A stretch of 15,713 nt of DNA from Euperipatoides rowelli (Eukaryota > Onychophora > Udeonychophora > Euonychophora > Peripatopsidae), in the NCBI GenBank assembly GCA_003024985.2, contig PXIH01S0000245.1; one strand, written 5' to 3'. The notes below the pieces were generated by a model. The model searched no databases. It saw only the letters and a program-made list of their open reading frames with translations, and was not told the DNA's origin. Position numbers and translations under genes: made by a program. Shown in pieces: positions 8,581 to 15,713 of this stretch; positions within the stretch are counted from its first letter, which is position 1, and each line of letters begins with the position of its first letter.

Positions 8581-9136
8581 GTTCTTTTCTTGACAGACTG
8601 GCTATGTCTCCATGTCTCAGGTTGTTGGGTAATACAACTCAGTTCCTTGGGTAGTGTTTGAATGGTAGCTGAGTGAGCCTTATCGTTTATTCTTACTTCT
8701 TTTATCTGAAGGTACAGTAGGTATCTGTTTCTTTCCCTATTGCCTGTTATTTGTATGCCTTCTTGTGTGATGGTTATCTGTTTGTGGTGAAAAGTTATGT
8801 CATAGCCTCTCTCCCCTACAGTGGAAATGGATATCAGTGTGTGTGTGTGTGTCAATGTGGGTACGTAAAGTACGTCTTTTAGTATCAGTGTTTCAGCTCT
8901 GTTTGACATGACATCTGAGTATACTGGTATGTCCCTTCTGCCCATGGCCATCATTTTTCCATATGTTTGTGACATGTTTCGGTGTCAAAGGCTTTCCAAT
9001 TGATCATGACTTCCACACAGGGGCTCATGTGCTTGGTGGCCCCAGAATCCACTATGAATTTCTGTGGATCTGGACGGTAAAACTCATAGCTGAGTTCCTC
9101 AACAATCATGTTGTTACTCTTCTCCGGCTCCTTCAC
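8581..9136 (-). pseudogene. Copia protease and pre-integrase remnant
   Basis: The minus strand from 9136 reads VKEPEKSNNMIVEELSYEFY, then PQKFIVDSGATKHMSP, in which D-S-G-A is the Copia aspartic-protease active site. A frameshift near 8970 leads to YGKMMAMGRRDIPVYSDV, ETLILKDVLYVPTLTH, TLISISTVGERGYDI and GNRERNRYLLYL, the protease end and pre-integrase region. A (GT)8 run at 8837-8852 adds Thr-His repeats without breaking the frame. The usual H-R-R-L-G-H integrase zinc motif and whole catalytic core are absent, deleted between about 8640 and 8590. No gag lies between the primer site and protease. Confidence 0.85.
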
Positions 9137-9143
9137 TGGGCTC

Positions 9144-9157
9144 CTGGGCCCATAACC
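9144..9157 (-). other. Copia-type primer binding site (internal initiator-tRNA-Met)
   Basis: GGTTATGGGCCCAG on the minus strand is complementary to the anticodon stem-loop of initiator tRNA-Met. Drosophila copia primes from a half-tRNA at this kind of site, not from the tRNA 3' end. It follows directly after the LTR repeat, as expected. Confidence 0.85.
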
Positions 9158-10875
9158 TCTTGCAGGTTATATGTGATTGGTGGTAGATACAATATTGAGA
9201 ATCAATATGTAAATTGGAATGTGTTTAACAGGAATGATCTAATATATTAAGTGAGTACTATGGATGTTATATGGTACTGATAATACACTAGAACATGGAA
9301 GGTGAAAGGGGCTCCATGAGAGAAATCAAATACTGTGTTGATTTAAAACATAAATAAATAATGATATTCCACACATGAATTAGAATGAAATATAAGTATT
9401 TTAATGCTTCTTTGACATACTCAACACTAATGATCTTGATGTATGTGTATAATCAAAACTAATAACTGGTTAGTAATATATACAGATAACTTGATGAGTT
9501 ATAGAAAAAACACATACGTGCATATTCATTGTTACATGGCATATCAAACATACATTGTTGTTGGAAACATTGATTAGGGATTGATTGATGTTAAATGACT
9601 ACACATTGATGATGAAAGATGGAATCAATGATGAGAATCAATGCTGACTATAAAACATATCCAACTGGTATAGCTTTTGATGGATGTGGTATTACTTTTT
9701 TTTTTTTATAAAATGTATACGATTTAGATATATCTACTAGAGTGATTAGTTAAGTAAACAGCATCGTTGTGACAGGAGAGCACTATTATTTTTTATGTTG
9801 GCTAATATTCAATATCAGAGCAATAATATACTGTATGGCTTGATGTTTTACTGTTTCTAATCCCAATACAATAGCAATTAGTCATATGTAGCTATGAGAA
9901 ACGCTGTATAAGAGACTAATAATTATGACCATCTAGAAACTTATATTATTTTGTATCACTCTCGTGTACTTAACTGTTTATTTATTCAGATGGTATATGA
10001 TCTACAGTATATGTTGTTATATGTGGAGAATAATTACTATCAGTTTATTGTTAATGACACGGCTTGCTGTCGATAATGTATGAACGTTATGTGTGTAGAC
10101 TTACTATCATTTCACTATTTCCTCATCAAGGAGACAAAAAATTGATTATTAATGATTTGTTCAGCTGACTACAATACTTTTAATAATACAATCCTGGTGT
10201 TCACCAGTTACCTATATCAGATCGTTTTAGATCTACTAATTAGTTTTCGCCTTAATACTAAAGTAACAATAGAACGTTACCTTAGTATTATGATGATTTC
10301 TCCTTCTAATCCAGGGGATTTTTTTCTTTGTGTATGCATGAGGCACTTTTATCACAGTATTACAGCCTTTTATTCTCCACTAACATATATTAACTCTTAA
10401 AAGTTAATTTCATCCCATTACATTTTGAACTGTAATAATGGTGGCTCTAGAACAAGCGACGCTACTGCAATCAGTTATCACGAGTGGTGATGATTTACGA
10501 TATTTGGCGCGTTAGCCTGATAATGAATTTGATGTTGGCTGCTCCTACTAGTTGTTTTGCCCTGTCACAACAACACTATCCATTCACAGGGTAAGGTTTA
10601 CATATTAAACAAATAATAATGTAAATAACCTAATGTAAATGTAAAAATATGTAAACAATAGAACAATATCTCTTACAAATACTAAATAATAATAATAAAG
10701 GATACATTGCCATTGCTGGCAGAAAAGATCTGTTTAGGAGTAAGTAGCCTACTACAGTATATCACTATACAGTAAATGATTAGAACAAAATATGACAATA
10801 ATAGTTTAGTTATTCTCTCTCCTATCTGCACAGTTCCATCAGTTGAGTCTAAACAGTCTATACATGAGACCATTA
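9158..10875 (-). repeat. Probable Copia 5' LTR or LTR plus unknown insert, non-coding
   Basis: Only the last 70 bp (9158-9227) are proved to be LTR, by the second copy at 8311-8384. The remaining 1.65 kb up to the candidate target duplication at 10876-10880 is AT-rich without any recognisable protein. A 1.7-kb LTR would be long for an animal Copia, so part may be another insert. A T-rich run lies at 9696-9708 and a hairpin at 10253-10290. The frames at 10152-10400 and 10682-10879 resemble no family I recognise. Confidence 0.45.
10253..10290. repeat. Short hairpin, 15-bp stem
   Basis: TAATACTAAAGTAAC (10253-10267) and GTTACCTTAGTATTA (10276-10290) are inverse with one mismatch and an 8-nt loop. 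Its role is unknown. It sits in non-coding sequence within the putative Copia LTR. Confidence 0.7.
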
Positions 10876-11307
10876 ACACAAAATATGATCCCTGGGTTCA
10901 ATGTCTATTGTAAGGACTCTTCTTCACCAAAGTCACATGACTTTGCCAATTTCTTTATCGTAGTCAAAAAATGATTAAAAGTATCACCTTGTTCCATATT
11001 CCTTTGATAGAACACATATCTTTCGTAGACCACATTTTTTCTAGGATTACAAAAATTTTCCAACGCCTTCTTTATTATGTTGATATCATCAGAGTCGGAC
11101 TTCACTAAGCCCAAACGTACTAATAAGGTCATGAGCTTCTCCCCCCCCCCCCAAGTTGAGGAACATAGCTACCTTTATATCACCCAGTTGTTTCATGTTA
11201 CCTGTTGTGACATCAAATCTGACAAAATTTCTTAAAATGCTCTGCAAGATTTCCACACAGGACATCGCTTCAGGCGTTCTAAATCCAGTTACAGGCACGT
11301 CAGCCAT
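10876..11307 (-). pseudogene. Gypsy gag, capsid region, two frames
   Basis: The first ATG (11307) gives MADVPVTGFRTPEAMSC, then a weakly conserved part and MFLNLGGGGEAHDLISTFGL. The poly-G run of 12 (11141-11152) encodes the four glycines and keeps the frame. A frameshift near 11100 moves to SDSDDINIIKKALENFCNPR, then VYERYVFYQRNMEQGDTFNH and IKKLAKSCDFGEEESL, a classic Gypsy capsid block (F-x-x-R-x-Q/x-x-G-E-S). A stop follows at about 10905, and GIIFCVN trails to the Copia insert. The capsid would form the element's intracellular particle. Confidence 0.85.
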
Positions 11308-11336
11308 GTCTTTTTTTTTCGTGAGTTCTTCGCTTA

Positions 11337-11347
11337 CCTCGTTGCCA
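11337..11347 (-). other. Gypsy primer binding site
   Basis: TGGCAACGAGG on the minus strand starts at the base after the LTR terminal CA. LTR elements are primed by the 3' end of a host tRNA, and such sites begin with TGG. The tRNA species was not identified. Confidence 0.72.
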
Positions 11348-11436
11348 TGTAGCATTTATCTTATAATATGTTCTAAGAACATATACTTGTTAAACTTACT
11401 AATAAACAAGACTACAACTGGGATGTTAACTATTAA
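11348..11436 (-). repeat. 5' LTR stub of the Gypsy element
   Basis: 89 bp matching the inner end of the 3' LTR (1575-1663), with identical ends (TGTAGCATTTATCTTATA and GACTACAACTGGGATGTTAA) and several changes and small indels in the middle. Similarity stops abruptly after TATTAA at 11436; the other 130 bp of LTR are missing. Confidence 0.82.
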
Positions 11437-11658
11437 CCACTTAAGTGATTCATTAATATACCAAAAAACATCCAAAAAAAAAAGCATATTATTTTATTTC
11501 AGAAATTGATAGAGTAGGCCTACTTATCCAGAAGATAAATATTGATTGTTAGTAATATTTTTATTTTTTGAAGATTATTTACTTAAATTGTTTACAAAAT
11601 AATTAAAATACATGCATCTTTTTATTAAATAAAAAGAAAATATTAACAATCTTAAGAT
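11437..11658. other. AT-rich spacer between Gypsy stub and TMEM70 retrocopy
   Basis: There is no coding content. An A run (11475-11483) and a T-rich stretch (11556-11569) occur. TTTTGAAG at 11566-11573 recurs directly after the poly(A) tail (12737-12744), so it may be the left target duplication of the retrocopy. In that case 11574-11658 is its 5' UTR. Eight bases in AT-rich DNA is weak evidence. Confidence 0.35.
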
Positions 11659-12735
11659 ATGTTTATTAATGTCTGTCAATTTGGGCAGAAAGTAACATCT
11701 GCTGGAGGAATTAGAAACATTTTAAGAAATCCTAACGATTTCGTTAAAACAATTTCCAATGGAGGTTTTATTAATAGTTGGAGGTTATCGAGTCTGATTA
11801 GGTAGAGTTCTTACAAGAAAACCTTTGCCGATAAATTAAATTTGTCATTTAGTTACAATGAGATATTACTACCTGTTGAAAATACCAGCTATATTAATAC
11901 ATAATTGTCAATTATACCACTCAAGTTAAAGATCTAGTCTCAAAATTTAGGACCTATAGTTTATAGTGGTTCCCTCACAAATATGGTTCGCTGGTAAAAT
12001 TATTTTCTTTGTCAACGAGTGTGACAGGACTAAGTATTCAGCCATATTTGCTTCGGCAAGTATCCAGCAGTAGCTTACCGTACTAGTATTCTCGCTTTAG
12101 CAGCTATAGGAACTTTATGTGCCTTTTTTATTTTTACAACTCCATTTTTACTGCATTTAGTAACAAAACGTTAATCATTCGTTTATATTATGACAGGAAC
12201 ATGGAAAGTTTCACTGCTGTTACTTATAGAAATTTTTACCCCTGGAGTCCTACACAAAATTTACACCAAGTGACATCAATGTTCCTGATGTACGGTACCT
12301 GGATTATTTGCATCTTTCTTGGTCAAAAATAAAGCATTTTCCTTTGATCCATCTATATTTCAAGATCGAGATGCATATATTAAATTAATGGGTTATGATA
12401 AACCTCTTGACTTCAGATATGATAGTGAAAAAATTGATCCAATTCAATCTAACAGTAAAAATAATTTCAAGCAACAATAAAATATATTCAAACTAGGTAC
12501 GGTCGGTACCGGTAATAGCCTATATCTGAAGTTATACTAATTGATAGTAAATCATGTGACCAACATTTTAAAATTCAAGATAAAATTTTAATTAGATTAA
12601 TACCACATTAAATATTTGATTACATCATCAAGTTGGTACAAGTGTACTAAGCTGCATTACTAACCAATACAAACTATATGTGCAATAGTAATAATTTAAT
12701 CAAAATAAAACATTACAAACCTAAAAAAAAAAAAA
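11659..12735 (+). pseudogene. TMEM70: Processed pseudogene of TMEM70 (ATP synthase assembly factor)
   Basis: TMEM70 is an inner-mitochondrial-membrane protein needed to assemble ATP synthase. From the ATG at 11659 the plus strand reads MFINVCQFGQKVTSAGG, a plausible targeting sequence, with a TAG near 11806. Then VYSGSLTNMVRW, a frame change to KLFSLSTSVTGLSIQPYLL, ILALAAIGTLCAFFIFTTPF (transmembrane) and LLHLVTKR, another change to IIRLYYDRNMESFTAVTY, NVPDVRY, and finally FDPSIFQDRDAYIKLMGYDK, the C-terminal signature of the family (L-M-G-Y-D-K). The stop is at 12478-12480. The copy is intronless, with AATAAA at 12704-12709 and 13 A at 12723-12735, the marks of LINE-mediated retroposition. 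At least three frameshifts and several stops show it is dead. The alternative, a decayed intronless gene, is less likely given the tail. Confidence 0.86.
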
Positions 12736-12902
12736 GTTTTGAAGTTGTATATGTTGGTCAAGATGTTGAACTGTTATTCCTACTAGCACTTTTTGATTTT
12801 TGTTTCTTTTCCTCAGTTTTCCAAAGTGTTCATCAGATTGAACCGTTCATATTTTTGAAGAAATATTTTTCTGTCTGGATGTTTCACATTTGTTTAGCCA
12901 AT

Positions 12903-13017
12903 GATTCTCTGTCGCTGGTCACACATCAGTGTGTGTGTGTGATTCTCTGTCGCTGGTCACACATCAGTGTGTGTGTGTGATTCTCTGTCACTGTGTCACA
13001 CATCAGTGTGTGTGTGT
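12903..13017. repeat. Minisatellite, 38-bp unit x 3
   Basis: Units at 12903-12940, 12941-12978 and 12979-13017. The first two are identical; the third has changes around CACTGTGTC and is 1 bp longer. Each carries CACACATCA followed by a (GT)n run, so each unit can form a small CACAC/GTGTG hairpin. The preceding stretch 12736-12902 shows nothing recognisable. Confidence 0.92.
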
Positions 13018-13170
13018 ATAATGAATCAAGTTGCTTTACTAATGCATTTAGTTTAATATTCAGTATAAACAGTAAATGGTTAAAGTTTTTCAAACTTGTT
13101 TGCAACTAAAAGCTTATGATAATCTTTTTTTAAATAAGAAACTAGTCGAAACCCTTCAAAATAGACTTTT
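13018..13170. other. Unannotated AT-rich stretch
   Basis: No reading frame, repeat copy or RNA gene is recognised. It ends at a T-run/G-run boundary. Confidence 0.4.
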
Positions 13171-13615
13171 TTTTTTTGGGGAGGGGGGGGGCAGAATTTT
13201 GTGTCATGTTTAGAATTGCGGAAAACCCTCCCATGTTATTTTCTCACCCCACCCCCACCCACAAAAACAAATGGGCGATGGAATTCAATTGGGCCCTCCC
13301 TAACACCCCCATGTGATTGTAGACCTCTAGGGTAACACAAATTTCAAATTTGAACTTAATCGGAGCACTTTTAAAATTTTTGCCCACCCTAGCACCATGT
13401 GACACCTAGTACCTTGACCTTTTATATACATATTCTAGACCTCTAGTTTAACACAAATTTCGACTCAACCGAAGCATTTAAAAAAAAAATAGATTTTTTG
13501 GCCCCCTCCCCCTAGCTCCCCCTTGTGACCACCTAGGACCTTGACCTTTTATATACTGTACATATTCTAGACTCTACGGTAACACAAATTTCAACTTAAT
13601 TGTTAAACATTGAGG
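13171..13615. repeat. Degenerate ~120-bp tandem array (3 to 4 units)
   Basis: The block AGAC(C)TCTA followed by GTAACACAAATTTC recurs at 13321, 13437 (GTTTAACACAAATTTC) and 13569, spaced 116 and 132 bp. Between them a second block repeats, CCTAGCNCC...TGTGAC...CCTAG followed by CCTTGACCTTTTATATAC (13388-13430 and 13511-13556). A more diverged unit precedes, CCCTCCCTAACACCCCCATGTGA near 13296. The region also has a T10/G-rich run at 13168-13191. Non-coding. Confidence 0.8.
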
Positions 13616-14040
13616 AGAAAATGCAATTTCAAGAATTCGGAATGAAAGATACACAGAGAAAATTTTTTTTTAATATGTTTTTTATAATCAAAATAAAGAT
13701 GTTTTTTTATTTATTGACAACTTGATATTTTGTTTACTCAGTTATAATTTTTATTAAGTGAATGAATTTAAATTCTAACTATTGTAACAATTTTTGAAAA
13801 GTGACTTATTAGATTTTAATTAATAACAAATCAATGAGCAACCTTATGGGTTATAGGCTAATTTCTTTAGCAAGTTGATCCCTGCGATAATTTATCTGGA
13901 AATAATAATTGATTTTACATTGTCAGTATATCCATGACTTCTACACTCACTAGTAATCATATCCTGATAAATCCAATTTGTATTTTAAAATTAGACTTAC
14001 TATAATTAAATTGTTTGACTTTACCATTGCAAAGTACCGT
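13616..14040. other. Unannotated AT-rich stretch
   Basis: I see no gene, repeat copy or structure here beyond short A and T runs. Confidence 0.4.
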
Positions 14041-14590
14041 AAAACACCGAGCAAGGGCGCATTACGCTCTTATTATTCGTTTTGGGGGACGCTCTTATTC
14101 GGCTCCATGAGTAGTAAACCTTAAATTTACCAATTACCACAATGCATTGCAAAATCTACCAGGCGCTCGTTTGGCTAGATTCAGAATTTCTTAAGATTGT
14201 TTTTCAAAACGGCGCCCTTGCTTGGACACGCTTCCCAAAATTTTAGGAAATTGGCTGGTATACACTAAAACATGACGTCACACATCAATAAAGGTTGGCT
14301 GATATATGTGCCAAGTAAGAGCGCCGTCTAAGCTAAAACTTTCACTTTTTAATTTACAGGCCTCTTTCGTTCTGTTTATGAGGATTCACTGTTATTCACA
14401 GAAGCTATATTTATCTAGATGATGTAAAATACTTAAAAGTGATATCACAGCATAATGTCAGATAGTGACATGAATATTTTCAGACGGCGCTCTTGTATAG
14501 ATACACTGTCCTGAACCTTAGATGAGGTAAAATGAAGCAAAAAAAAAAACTAGGGGGGGGGGGGGGGGGGCGCTCTTGTATGGATACACC
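14041..14590. repeat. Cluster of GCGCTCTTG-type motifs with inverted and direct copies
   Basis: AGCAAGGGCGC (14050-14060) is the exact inverse of 14212-14222. GGCGCTCTTGTATAGATACAC (14486-14506) repeats at 14569-14589 with one change. Related forms occur at 14091 (GACGCTCTTATTCGG), 14162 (GGCGCTCGTTTGGCTAG) and, inverted, at 14318. An A11 run (14539-14549) and a G18 run (14553-14570) lie between the two best copies. Non-coding, probably a decayed repeat family. Confidence 0.65.
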
Positions 14591-14704
14591 TTTAATTTCT
14601 TTCAGAGTGAGAAAAAAGTCAAAGTGCAGTGATGGTGCCGATTACCTATGTTTTGCCAAGAAATATGGTGGGCGCCCTCGGTCAGCATTCTACGGTATTT
14701 TCTT

Positions 14705-15150
14705 TTTCAACTTTTTATAAGGTTCCGAGGTCATTTTACCTTTACAAGTCATTGGTAAGGCCACACTTGGAGTATTTTGTGCAATTGTGGTCTCCAGTAC
14801 AGAGAAGGGCTACTAAATTTATTGGTCGATTATCCTATTCGGAGAGGCTTAAAACATTGTTATAATCTTTAGAAAGATGAAGTCTTAGGGGAGATAAGAT
14901 TCAGGTTATTAAAATCATTAATGGTATGGTAGATATCTCTTGCGACAAATTTTTTTAAATCTAATGAAGATCGTAGAACTAGGGGACATAAATTCAAATT
15001 ATGCGTTAATTGATCTAGAGTAGGCTACACTATTGTTGCCCCAAAGTTTTTTTTCAAACAGAATTGTATAATTTTGGAATGGTTTATCAGAAAAAGTTGT
15101 AGAATCTAAGTCAGTTCCATCTTAGATTAGATGATTTTAGGGATGGTTTA
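14705..15150 (+). pseudogene. LINE (non-LTR) reverse transcriptase, C-terminal end
   Basis: The plus strand reads FYKVPRSFYLYKSLVRPHLE then YFVQLWSPVQRRATKFIGRL and SYSERLKTLL, stop. These are the L-Y-x-x-L-V-R-P-x-L-E-Y, W-S-P, V-Q-R-R-A-T-K and L-S-Y-x-x-R-L motifs at the end of CR1/Jockey-type RTs. Family members have roughly ten residues between WSP and VQRRATK; here they abut, so a small in-frame deletion has occurred. Degraded continuation: GDKIQVIKIINGMVDIS, a stop, EDRRTRGHKFKLCVN, then SEKVVESKSVP. Dead. A LINE of this kind could have supplied enzymes for retrocopies, but no link is shown. Confidence 0.87.
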
Positions 15151-15216
15151 AGTATTGTTTACTTTTAACTAAAGGAATATAGGCTAGTTTGAATTGTTCT
15201 AATTGCGTGTTTTCAT

Positions 15217-15297
15217 AAATTGCCAGAAAAAGTAGGGAAGGTAAATAGGTCTATTGATTATTTTAAGCATGTGTTGAGGAATTTATTGAAGTTTTAA
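15217..15297 (+). pseudogene. Possible LINE tail fragment
   Basis: An open run of 26 residues, KLPEKVGKVNRSIDYFKHVL then RNLLKF and TAA. L-P-x-x-V followed by F-K-x-x-L is the usual end of LINE RT proteins. It is too short to be certain, and it repeats the same end already seen at about 15080-15150, which suggests a second element. Confidence 0.4.
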
Positions 15298-15597
15298 CTA
15301 TTTAGGGTATTGTAATGGGTACCATTGTTTGGTTTCTTTTTTAAATTCCCCAAATTCTTGAAAAGGAAAATAAAATTTAAAAAATAAAAAGATATTAAAA
15401 AATATTAGGCTATTTAAAAAAAGTATGAGATTAGGACTAGGGTCACTCTCGCTGACCTGTAGTCTGTTGCTGTGTGGCATATTTGTATTCAATCCATTGT
15501 TGAGAGGGAGCTTATTTTTATCTATAAAATTGTAGCAACTTAATGAAAAAAAATTCTGATGTTTTCACCGTCTTGGACAGTTAGTGCGAGAGGTCAC
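15298..15597. other. AT-rich stretch with no recognised gene
   Basis: A-rich runs at 15361-15424; otherwise nothing recognisable. The minus-strand frame at 15298-15492 has no family resemblance. Confidence 0.4.
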
Positions 15598-15713
15598 AAT
15601 TTTTCATTTTCAACTAATGATGTGAATGTTCTACAGGGGGAAGTGAATCATCTAGCAGATTGGATGATGAGGAATGGTTTGAAACTGAACATCTCCAAAT
15701 GCAATTTAATGGT
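15598..15713 (+). pseudogene. LINE reverse transcriptase palm fragment, cut by window end
   Basis: The plus frame reads TNDVNVLQGEVNHLADWMMR then NGLKLNISKCNLMV to the last base. L-Q-x-x-V-x-x-L-x-x-W-x-x-x-N-x-L-x-L-N-x-x-K-C is the segment that follows the catalytic aspartates in LINE RTs. The catalytic motif itself is not visible upstream, where a run of non-matching residues (SARGHNFSFS) replaces it. It may be open beyond 15713. Confidence 0.75.

Larger units (their letters stand above)
8311..10875 (-). mobile_element. Collapsed Ty1/Copia element inserted in Gypsy gag
   Basis: On the minus strand: LTR or LTR-like sequence (10875-9158), a Copia-type primer binding site (9157-9144), protease and pre-integrase remnants (9136-8581), the beginning of RT (8580-8385), then a 74-bp repeat of LTR end (8384-8311). 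Flanks read ACACA (10876-10880) and ACACC (8306-8310), a probable 5-bp target duplication with one change, and Gypsy gag is continuous across it. Gag, most of integrase, and most of RT plus RNase H are missing. It cannot move on its own. Confidence 0.72.
1575..11436 (-). mobile_element. Degenerate Ty3/Gypsy LTR retrotransposon split by three insertions
   Basis: Reading the minus strand from 11436 down to 1575 gives the standard order: 5' LTR stub, primer binding site, gag, protease, RT, RNase H, integrase, 3' LTR. Homology resumes on the far side of each of the three inserted elements (8311-10875, 6412-7863, 3137-4746), so I read this as one insertion, not scattered pieces. Without the inserts the remaining Gypsy sequence is about 4.2 kb, in the normal range for a slightly deleted element. 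Stops and frameshifts occur in every domain, so it is dead. The zinc-knuckle spacing, gag style and PBS suggest a Mag-like lineage (inference). The 5' LTR is truncated, so a flanking target duplication cannot be tested. Confidence 0.85.

Noticed and set aside
8330-9250. Plus-strand frames across the Copia region
   Set aside because: Shadows of minus-strand Copia protease, RT and LTR.
10682-10879. Minus-strand 65-residue hydrophobic frame
   Set aside because: AT-rich, no family resemblance, lies in the putative Copia LTR.
11156-11509. 117-residue plus-strand frame
   Set aside because: Antisense to Gypsy gag, primer site and LTR.
12678-12980. 100-residue plus-strand frame
   Set aside because: It starts in the TMEM70 3' UTR, crosses the poly(A) tail and ends in GT-rich minisatellite.
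14532-14720. Lysine- and glycine-run protein
   Set aside because: Made by A11 and G18 homopolymers; no homology.

Overview
The window looks like AT-rich, repeat-laden nuclear DNA from an animal, probably a marine invertebrate. The clade is a guess: the evidence is the divergent but clear RING1/RNF2 and TMEM70 reading frames together with Mag-like Ty3/Gypsy, half-tRNA-primed Copia and LINE fragments. There is no operon structure, no rRNA or tRNA gene and no CRISPR. Almost everything is decayed transposon DNA, and only one stretch looks like a functional coding exon.

Layout. 1-1185: non-coding flank, starting with a repeat copy (1-125). 1186-1415 (minus): the terminal coding exon of the Polycomb E3 ligase RING1/RNF2, with its splice acceptor. 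If the gene is intact, its other exons lie beyond 15713, so everything from 1416 on would be one intron of more than 14 kb. 1575-11436 (minus): one degenerate Ty3/Gypsy retrotransposon with a full 222-bp 3' LTR, integrase, RNase H, reverse transcriptase, protease, gag, primer binding site and a stub of 5' LTR. Three later insertions split it: a 1.6-kb terminal-inverted-repeat element in pol (3137-4746), a 1.45-kb foldback element with CACTA ends and a TA duplication in protease (6412-7863), and a collapsed Copia element in gag (8311-10875). The Gypsy reading frame can be followed up to and away from each of them.

11659-12735 (plus): an intronless, stop-containing copy of the mitochondrial ATP-synthase assembly gene TMEM70 with a poly(A) signal and an A13 tail, a processed pseudogene. 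12903-14590: minisatellites, a roughly 120-bp tandem array and a cluster of GCGCTCTTG-type motifs. 14705-15713 (plus): remnants of LINE reverse transcriptases, the last running off the window.

The genes do not form a pathway. The window records successive insertions next to a Polycomb gene. I found no convincing unknown system. The most unusual structures are a 30-bp minisatellite made from a conserved integrase motif, the long-armed foldback element, and the collapsed Copia copy in which reverse transcriptase runs straight into LTR sequence.
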